Of a stretch of DNA of 11,267 bases, positions 7,080 to 11,267 are shown piece by piece. The stretch comes from JAULUH01 sp032111745 (GTDB lineage Bacteria; Chloroflexota; Anaerolineae; JAAEKA01). The position numbers and the translations under genes are program-made. Position 1 is the first letter of the stretch. The number at the start of each line of letters is the position of its first letter. The notes under the pieces are model-generated. The model did not search any database. It was not told the DNA's origin and saw only the letters and a program-made list of their open reading frames with translations. Location: the NCBI GenBank assembly GCA_032111745.1, contig JAULUH010000269.1:1-11267 (forward strand). The letters are read 5' to 3'.

Positions 7080-7087
7080 TCTGTTGT

Positions 7088-8722
7088 ATGCCTGTAGCCC
7101 CCCCTGTCAGTTATCCTGGTGTCTACATCCAGGAGGTGGAGAGCCCGGTCCACACCATCGCGCCGGTGCCCACTTCGACGACGGCCTTTGTCGGGCTCGC
7201 CCTGCGGGGCGACCTGAACAAGGCAACGCTGATCCATAGCTTTGGCGAGTTCCAGCAGGCCTTCGGTGGCCTGTGGCTGGACAGCATGCTGGGCTATGCG
7301 GTCAACGACTTCTTTCTCAACGGCGGCAGCGACGCGGTGATCGTGCGGGTGGCCAAGGACGATGCCGCGGCCGCGACGCTGGTGCTGCCGGCCAGCTCGG
7401 GGAACCCGATCACCCTGCAGGCCAGCAGCCCGGGCAGTTGGGGCAACAGCCTGATGGCGCTGGTGACCTATCCGGTCACGACGACTGATTCTAAGGACCC
7501 CACGTATGCGATGTTCCAGCAGCACGTGGCCCAGCCCGCCGGGGTGACCGTGGAGGACCTGTTCAACCTCACCATCTACGATGCCAGCAGCGGCCGCACC
7601 GAACAGTTCGCCAACGTCACGGCCGACAAGGGCATACGGGCCATCGACAGGGTCCTGCAGCACGAGTCGCAGCTGGTGCGGGTCAAGGGCAGCGCGTCCG
7701 GGCTGGCCCGGCCCAAACTCAGCGACCCCGTGACCGATGCCAGCAAGAGCGTCTGGGACCCGGTCAACAAGGCAGCGCATACCGCGGCCGACGCCAATTC
7801 GGGCAAGGACGGCGGCCTCGACGTAGGCGACGCCGAAGTCCTCGGCAAGGAAGACGAGAAGACGGGCATCTACGCGCTCAAGGATGCCGACATCTTCAAC
7901 CTGCTGGTCATCCCGCCGTACAAGAACGGCGTGGACGTCGACGTGACGGTGCTGGAGTCCGCGGTGGCGTTCTGCAAGGAGCGGCGAGCCATGCTCCTGG
8001 TGGACTCGCCCTCGGGCTGGACGACCAAGGACCTGGCCAAGAGCGGCTTCCCCATCGAGGGGCTGTCGCCCGACCCCAACGCCGCGATCTACTTCCCGCG
8101 CATCAAGAAGGCTAACCCCCTGCGGGGCAACCAGGTCGAGTCGTTCGCGCCTGGCGGCACCGTGGCCGGCGTGATCGCCCGCACCGATAGCCAGCGCGGG
8201 GTCTGGAAGGCACCGGCGGGGCTGGAGGCGACCATGATGGGGGTCTACGACTTCGACGTCAAGCTGACCGACCCCGAGAACGGCGAGCTCAACCCCCTGG
8301 GCATCAACTGCCTGCGCACGCGGCCGGGCGCGGGTCCGGTGATCTGGGGCGCGCGCACCACGGTGGGCGCGGACCAGCTGGCTTCGCAGTGGAAGTACCT
8401 GCCGGTGCGCCGCCTGGCCCTGTTCATCGAGGAAAGCCTCTACCGCGGCACGCAATGGGCCGTGTTCGAGCCCAACGACGAGCCGCTATGGGCGCAGCTG
8501 CGGCTGAACATCGGCGTGTTCATGCACGACCTGTTCCGCCAGGGCGCGTTCCAGGGTGGGTCGCCCAAGGACGCCTACTTTGTCAGCTGCGACTCCACCA
8601 CCACCGCCCAGTCTGACATCGACCGCGGGATCGTCAACGTGATCGTGGGCTTTGCGCCGCTCAAGCCGGCCGAGTTCGTCGTGCTCTACATCCAGCAGAT
8701 CGCCGGCCAGCTGGCCACCTAG
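7088..8722 (+). CDS. Contractile tail sheath protein of a phage-tail-like injection system
   Basis: The 544-residue product belongs to the phage tail sheath family (T4 gp18; Afp/Pvc sheath proteins). It should polymerise around the tube and contract to drive it into a target. The N-terminus has the hallmark SYPGVYIQEVESP (8-20), followed by PTSTTAFVGLALRGDLNKA. The family-conserved C-terminal domain (about 400-540) contains LGINCLRTRPGAGPVIWGAR, YLPVRRLALFIEESLYRGTQ (438-457), VFEPNDEPLW, DIDRGIVNVIVGFAPLKPAEF and a final YIQQIAG strand, as needed for sheath subunits to interlock. Residues about 200-260 are an Asp/Gly/Lys-rich variable stretch, probably a surface loop. AAAGGAG (7073-7079) lies eight bases before the ATG. 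It is the first gene of a co-directional cluster, with tube and baseplate genes following. Confidence 0.95.
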   Translation: MPVAPPVSYPGVYIQEVESPVHTIAPVPTSTTAFVGLALRGDLNKATLIHSFGEFQQAFGGLWLDSMLGYAVNDFFLNGGSDAVIVRVAKDDAAAATLVLPASSGNPITLQASSPGSWGNSLMALVTYPVTTTDSKDPTYAMFQQHVAQPAGVTVEDLFNLTIYDASSGRTEQFANVTADKGIRAIDRVLQHESQLVRVKGSASGLARPKLSDPVTDASKSVWDPVNKAAHTAADANSGKDGGLDVGDAEVLGKEDEKTGIYALKDADIFNLLVIPPYKNGVDVDVTVLESAVAFCKERRAMLLVDSPSGWTTKDLAKSGFPIEGLSPDPNAAIYFPRIKKANPLRGNQVESFAPGGTVAGVIARTDSQRGVWKAPAGLEATMMGVYDFDVKLTDPENGELNPLGINCLRTRPGAGPVIWGARTTVGADQLASQWKYLPVRRLALFIEESLYRGTQWAVFEPNDEPLWAQLRLNIGVFMHDLFRQGAFQGGSPKDAYFVSCDSTTTAQSDIDRGIVNVIVGFAPLKPAEFVVLYIQQIAGQLAT

Positions 8723-8776
8723 CCAGCCCTCGCGGCGATACTACCCCCGCGCATCCTGCGCAGAAGGCAACCAGCG

Positions 8777-9211
8777 ATGTCCGAACAAGTTTCGTTTACA
8801 GCCCAGGTCAAGGTCAGCGGCGGGCCCAGCCTGCCCATCTCCTTAACGCTCACCCCCGGCGGCTACGACAAGCTCAGGGCAACCATCCCGGCGGGGACGA
8901 CTCTGGCCATGCATGTGCAACCGGTAGCAGGATTGGCCCGGCTCCTGGTCGTCACGGCCAGTGCCTACGCCGACGAGGCGAACTCAGGGCAGACCCTGGC
9001 CGTCGAATTTGGCCAGGCCGATGGCACCACCGGGGAGTTTCTGGCCACCACCCCGTCTCCCCCTCCGTCTCCTATCTCCCTCGATGGACCGCTGGTGATC
9101 ACCGGCAAGGGCGTGCTGGCCAGCCTGGCCGAGGATTGGACGATGCTGCAGTTCACCAACGACTTGCCCGCAGACGTCACCGTGGACATCCTGGTCTGCC
9201 GCGAGCTCTAG
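8777..9211 (+). CDS. Unrecognised 144-residue protein encoded between sheath and tube
   Basis: I do not recognise this protein. It has no signal peptide, membrane segment or catalytic motif. Alternating hydrophobic residues and many Gly/Thr/Ser suggest an all-beta fold in two halves: about 1-90, including VKVSGGPSLPISLTLTPGGY and a segment near 53-80 (ARLLVVTASAYADE, LAVEFGQADG), then a Pro/Ser hinge (TTPSPPPSP, 91-99), then about 100-144 with DGPLVITGKGVLASL, WTMLQFTNDL and the terminal strand VTVDILVCREL. AGAAGG (8762-8767) precedes the ATG by nine bases. It begins 54 bases after the sheath stop and ends 61 bases before the tube start, so it is almost certainly co-transcribed with both. A minor structural part, such as a sheath-decorating, cap or adaptor protein, is a reasonable guess from position only. 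Confidence 0.85.
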   Translation: MSEQVSFTAQVKVSGGPSLPISLTLTPGGYDKLRATIPAGTTLAMHVQPVAGLARLLVVTASAYADEANSGQTLAVEFGQADGTTGEFLATTPSPPPSPISLDGPLVITGKGVLASLAEDWTMLQFTNDLPADVTVDILVCREL

Positions 9212-9272
9212 GTGCCTTGGGTGCTGGCCCGGGGACGATTGACCTGCGTTTACCCTGCCTGAAGGAGCCACC

Positions 9273-9791
9273 ATGGCTAATACCGAATTTCATACCGCCT
9301 CCTATCGCTACGACCCCTACAAGAATTTCAAGTTCATCGTCAGCTGGGACGGCAAGGCCGTCGCCGGCGTCAGCAAGGTCAGCGGCCTGACCCGCACCAC
9401 CCAGGTGGTCAGCCACCGCGAGGGCGGCGACCCCAGCAGCACCCGCAAATCCCCGGGCCAGACCGAGTACGGGCCAATCACCCTGGAGCGGGGGGTCACC
9501 CACGACCCGGAGTTCGAGGTCTGGGCCAACAAGGTCTGGACTCTGGGCAACGCGGTCGGCAACGAGATGTCGTTGCAGCAGTTTCGCAAGAACATCACCA
9601 TCACGCTCTTGAACGAGGCCGGCCAGCCCGCGGTGGCCTACAACGTGCTGCGCTGCTGGGTCTCGGAGTTTACGGCCATGGCTGACCTGGACGCCAGCGG
9701 CAATGCCGTGCTGATCCAATCCCTGACCCTGCAACACGAAGGGTGGCAGCGCGACCCAGGCCAGGCTGAGCCGACCGAGCCCAGCTTCTAG
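9273..9791 (+). CDS. Inner tube protein of the contractile injection system (T4 gp19 / Hcp-like fold family)
   Basis: The 172-residue product matches the phage tail tube family (T4 gp19-like; Afp1/Pvc1 in extracellular injection systems), whose hexameric rings stack into the channel inside the sheath. Visible landmarks are the N-terminal DPYKNFKFIVSWDGKAVAGV (14-33), VSGLTRTTQVVSHREGGD (36-53), the loop RKSPGQTEYGPITLERG (58-74), and the C-terminal VLRCWVSEFTAMADLDASGN (125-144) ending in LQSLTLQHEGW-type sequence (148-158). The last ~14 residues (Pro/Glu/Thr-rich) look like a disordered tail. GAAGGAG (9261-9267) lies five bases before the ATG. Many related clusters carry a second, divergent tube-like gene that joins the tube to the baseplate; none is seen here yet, and it could lie past the right edge. 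Confidence 0.94.
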   Translation: MANTEFHTASYRYDPYKNFKFIVSWDGKAVAGVSKVSGLTRTTQVVSHREGGDPSSTRKSPGQTEYGPITLERGVTHDPEFEVWANKVWTLGNAVGNEMSLQQFRKNITITLLNEAGQPAVAYNVLRCWVSEFTAMADLDASGNAVLIQSLTLQHEGWQRDPGQAEPTEPSF

Positions 9792-9820
9792 CCCGGCTCT
9801 TTGACGCCACCTCGTCAACC

Positions 9821-10549
9821 ATGCGAGGCCTGAGCGCTGCCGACGTGGTGCGGGCCTGGGAGGCCGGCCGCAACCGGCATCCCGTCGACCGCGGGCTGCT
9901 GCTGCTGGCCCTGGCCTTTCCCGAGCTGGGCTGGGACCAGCTGGCCGGCCTGAGCGTGGGCCAGCGCAACGGCCGGCTGCTGAGCCTGCGCGAGGTGACG
10001 CTGGGGCCGGAGCTGGCCGGCCGGGCCACCTGCCCGCACTGCGGCGAAGCCCTGGAGTTCCAGTTCACCGCGGCCGCCATCCGCCAGCCGGAGCCCGCAC
10101 GCGCCGAGTTTGCGGTAGATGTCGCAGGCTACAGCCTGCAGTGCCGGCTGCCCACCAGCCTGGACCTGGCCGCCATCGCAGACCTCCCGGACGTGGGCGC
10201 GGCCAGGCGCTTGCTGGTCGACCGCTGCGTGCTGGCCGCCAACCTGGCAGGCGCCGCAGTCCCGGCCGGCGACCTGCCCGATGCCGTCATCCCGGCCCTG
10301 GCCGAGGCCATGGGCGACCTCGATCCCGGCGCCGAGACCCGCCTGCGGCTCTCCTGCTTCAACTGCGGGCAGAGCTCGTCAATTCTCTTTGACATCGTCT
10401 CCTACTTCTGGACGGAGCTCGACGCCTACGCCCGGCGCCTGGTGCTGGAGGTCGATACGCTGGCCCGCACGTACGCCTGGCGCGAGGCCGACATCCTGGC
10501 CATGAGCTCCGAACGGCGGAAAGTCTACCTGGATTTGATCGCAAGATGA
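9821..10549 (+). CDS. Baseplate protein, T4 gp26-like, with a probable zinc-binding ribbon
   Basis: This 242-residue protein resembles the T4 gp26-like baseplate proteins found in contractile injection clusters. An N-terminal helical segment (1-60: SAADVVRAWEAGRNRHPVDR, then LLLLALAFPEL) is followed by CPHCG at 71-75. A second pair, CFNCG, is at 179-183; together the four cysteines could hold one zinc ion across the intervening ~105 residues. The C-terminus (about 213-240, TLARTYAWREADILAMSS then ERRKVYLDLI) is the most family-like part, with aromatic, Trp, Glu and Arg-Arg positions I associate with this family. The ATG at 9821 has no good ribosome site, so translation may depend on the tube gene 29 bases upstream. 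Its TGA overlaps the next gene's ATG (ATGA at 10546-10549). A tail-assembly role rather than a structural one is an alternative. Confidence 0.8.
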   Translation: MRGLSAADVVRAWEAGRNRHPVDRGLLLLALAFPELGWDQLAGLSVGQRNGRLLSLREVTLGPELAGRATCPHCGEALEFQFTAAAIRQPEPARAEFAVDVAGYSLQCRLPTSLDLAAIADLPDVGAARRLLVDRCVLAANLAGAAVPAGDLPDAVIPALAEAMGDLDPGAETRLRLSCFNCGQSSSILFDIVSYFWTELDAYARRLVLEVDTLARTYAWREADILAMSSERRKVYLDLIAR

Positions 10550-11267
10550 GCGATTTCCTGGCCACCCTGGCCACGCAGGCTCTCGCCATTGCCCCCATCG
10601 TGCAGCCCTGGCTACCGGCAAGGTACGCGCCTATGCCGGCCCTGGCGGGTGTGGGCACGCTCGACGGCCTGCGCGCCGGCACGGGCGGCCCGGCGCCTGA
10701 GGAGTCCCTGGCGAGTCTCTCTCGCGCCTTGCCCGCGCCCCTGGTCCAGCCGGGCGACTACGCTGCCGGCTACGCCCAGCCCTTTTCCCTGGCCCTGCTG
10801 CAGGCGCCGGCCGGACCCTGGGCCGTTCCGCTCGAAACCGTGCCCGAGCCTCCGCCAGCGGCCGGCGAAGCTCCGGCCGGGATCACCCCGGACCCCGGCC
10901 CGCAGCCCGCCGTCGCGGCGCTCCCGGCTGAAGCCGGCGCCGCCCCTCCCGCGGCGCTCGTAGCGCAGCCCGCCGTCGCGGCGCCCCCGGCCGCAGCCCC
11001 TGGCGCACCCCCACCCGCGCCGCTCGTGCCGCAGCCCGCCGTGGCGGCGCCCCCGGCTGATGCCGATGTAGCCGGCTTCCCGGCCGCAGCTCCCGGCGCA
11101 CCCCCACCCGCGCCGCTCGTGCCGCAGCCCGCCGTGGCGGCGCCCCCGGCTGATGCCGATGTAGCCGGCTTACCGGCCGCAGCTCCCGGCGCACCCCCTC
11201 CCGCGGCGCTCGTAGCGCAGCCCGCCGTCGCGGCGCCCCCGGCCGCACCCCCCGGCGCGCCCCCTCC
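10546..11267 (+). CDS. Injection-system-associated protein with short N-terminal motif and long Pro/Ala repeat region (3' truncated)
   Basis: The frame opens at an ATG overlapping the previous stop (ATGA) and stays open to the window edge, giving 240 codons. Residues 1-30 (MSDFLATLATQALAIAPIVQ then PWLPARYAPMP) resemble a short conserved start I recall from proteins encoded at this position in other injection-system clusters, where it also precedes a disordered region; function unknown. Residues 31-101 are Gly/Ala/Pro-rich with a few aromatic positions. From about 102 on it is almost entirely Pro, Ala, Val and Gly. Five units begin QPAVAA at residues 120, 141, 163, 194 and 225. Such sequence should be extended and disordered, possibly a flexible tether or scaffold. 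The full size and any C-terminal domain cannot be seen. Translational coupling puts it in the same assembly as the baseplate protein. Confidence 0.8.
   Translation, partial: MSDFLATLATQALAIAPIVQPWLPARYAPMPALAGVGTLDGLRAGTGGPAPEESLASLSRALPAPLVQPGDYAAGYAQPFSLALLQAPAGPWAVPLETVPEPPPAAGEAPAGITPDPGPQPAVAALPAEAGAAPPAALVAQPAVAAPPAAAPGAPPPAPLVPQPAVAAPPADADVAGFPAAAPGAPPPAPLVPQPAVAAPPADADVAGLPAAAPGAPPPAALVAQPAVAAPPAAPPGAPP
10903..11267 (+). repeat. Coding tandem repeats (63, 66, 93 and 93 bases) in the Pro/Ala protein
   Basis: Units starting with CAGCCCGCCGT begin at 10903, 10966, 11032, 11125 and 11218, giving spacings of 63, 66, 93 and 93 bases (21, 22, 31 and 31 codons). The 93-base units carry nine extra codons containing DADVAG followed by Phe or Leu. 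The 77 bases at 11002-11078 are identical to 11095-11171, and the match continues with one mismatch after that. All units keep the reading frame. Near-identity at DNA level points to recent in-frame duplication or ongoing homogenisation. Confidence 0.92.

Larger units (their letters stand above)
6603..7087. other. 485-base intergenic region between the efflux genes and the injection-system genes
   Basis: No credible gene is seen: the open frames here start in repeat sequence, lack ribosome sites and do not resemble proteins. The left part (6619-6709) is repeat DNA. The middle (about 6786-6895) is noticeably richer in A+T than its surroundings and holds a possible promoter. The right part (6971-7018) holds a terminator with competing stems, and 7073-7079 is the ribosome site of the sheath gene. 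The composition break and repeats suggest a boundary between two independently regulated units. Confidence 0.7.

Noticed and set aside
7034..8455. Minus-strand open frame (473 codons) opposite the sheath gene
   Set aside because: Arg/His/Gly-rich without motifs, and antisense to a sheath gene with unmistakable conserved N- and C-terminal sequence.
7088..11267. Complete or remnant prophage
   Set aside because: No capsid, portal, terminase, integrase or lysis gene and no attachment site are visible. The gene order fits an injection system, although the right side is unseen.

Overview
The window is high-GC DNA, judged by eye to be about two-thirds G+C. It holds seven confident genes plus the tail of an eighth, all on the + strand. 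The lineage is not proven. A Chloroflexota bacterium fits best for three reasons: an exported SH3b/TolB-propeller protein, an RND pump with a lipoprotein-like adaptor whose coiled coil carries repeated Gly-Ala-Thr turns, and a contractile injection system with a zinc-ribbon gp26-like baseplate protein. This is inference from gene style, not a marker gene.

Region 1 (1-85) is the last 27 codons of an unknown upstream gene. A 333-base spacer follows. It holds a small hairpin, a 9-base-periodic GCGAAG-type repeat and a good extended -10 promoter at 319-327.

Region 2 (419-6602) holds three co-directional genes. The first is an exported protein with two bacterial SH3 domains and a PD40/TolB-like propeller. 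The second is an RND periplasmic-adaptor-type lipoprotein. The third is a full-length AcrB/AcrF-type RND pump starting 2 bases after the adaptor stop. A well-spaced 20-codon ORF lies just before the adaptor. No outer-membrane channel gene is visible. The adaptor and pump should form one efflux unit; the role of the SH3-propeller protein beside them is unknown.

Region 3 (6603-7087) is a 485-base spacer. It has a perfect 27-base direct repeat running into a second GCGAAG-type array, which lies on the strand opposite to the one before region 2. It also has a possible promoter and a terminator with competing pairings, the layout of an attenuator, 75 bases before the sheath gene.

Region 4 (7088 to the window end) is the start of a contractile phage-tail-like injection system (CIS). 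In order it encodes the sheath, an unrecognised 144-residue protein, the inner tube, a gp26-like baseplate protein with two CxxC pairs, and the start of a protein with a short N-terminal motif followed by a long Pro/Ala repeat region. Sheath and tube form the contractile barrel, and the gp26-like protein belongs to the baseplate. The spike, other baseplate parts, AAA+ ATPase and any cargo would lie past the right edge. No capsid, terminase or integrase gene is visible, which favours a CIS over a prophage. The least explained elements are the 144-residue protein, the Pro/Ala-repeat protein and the attenuator-like leader.
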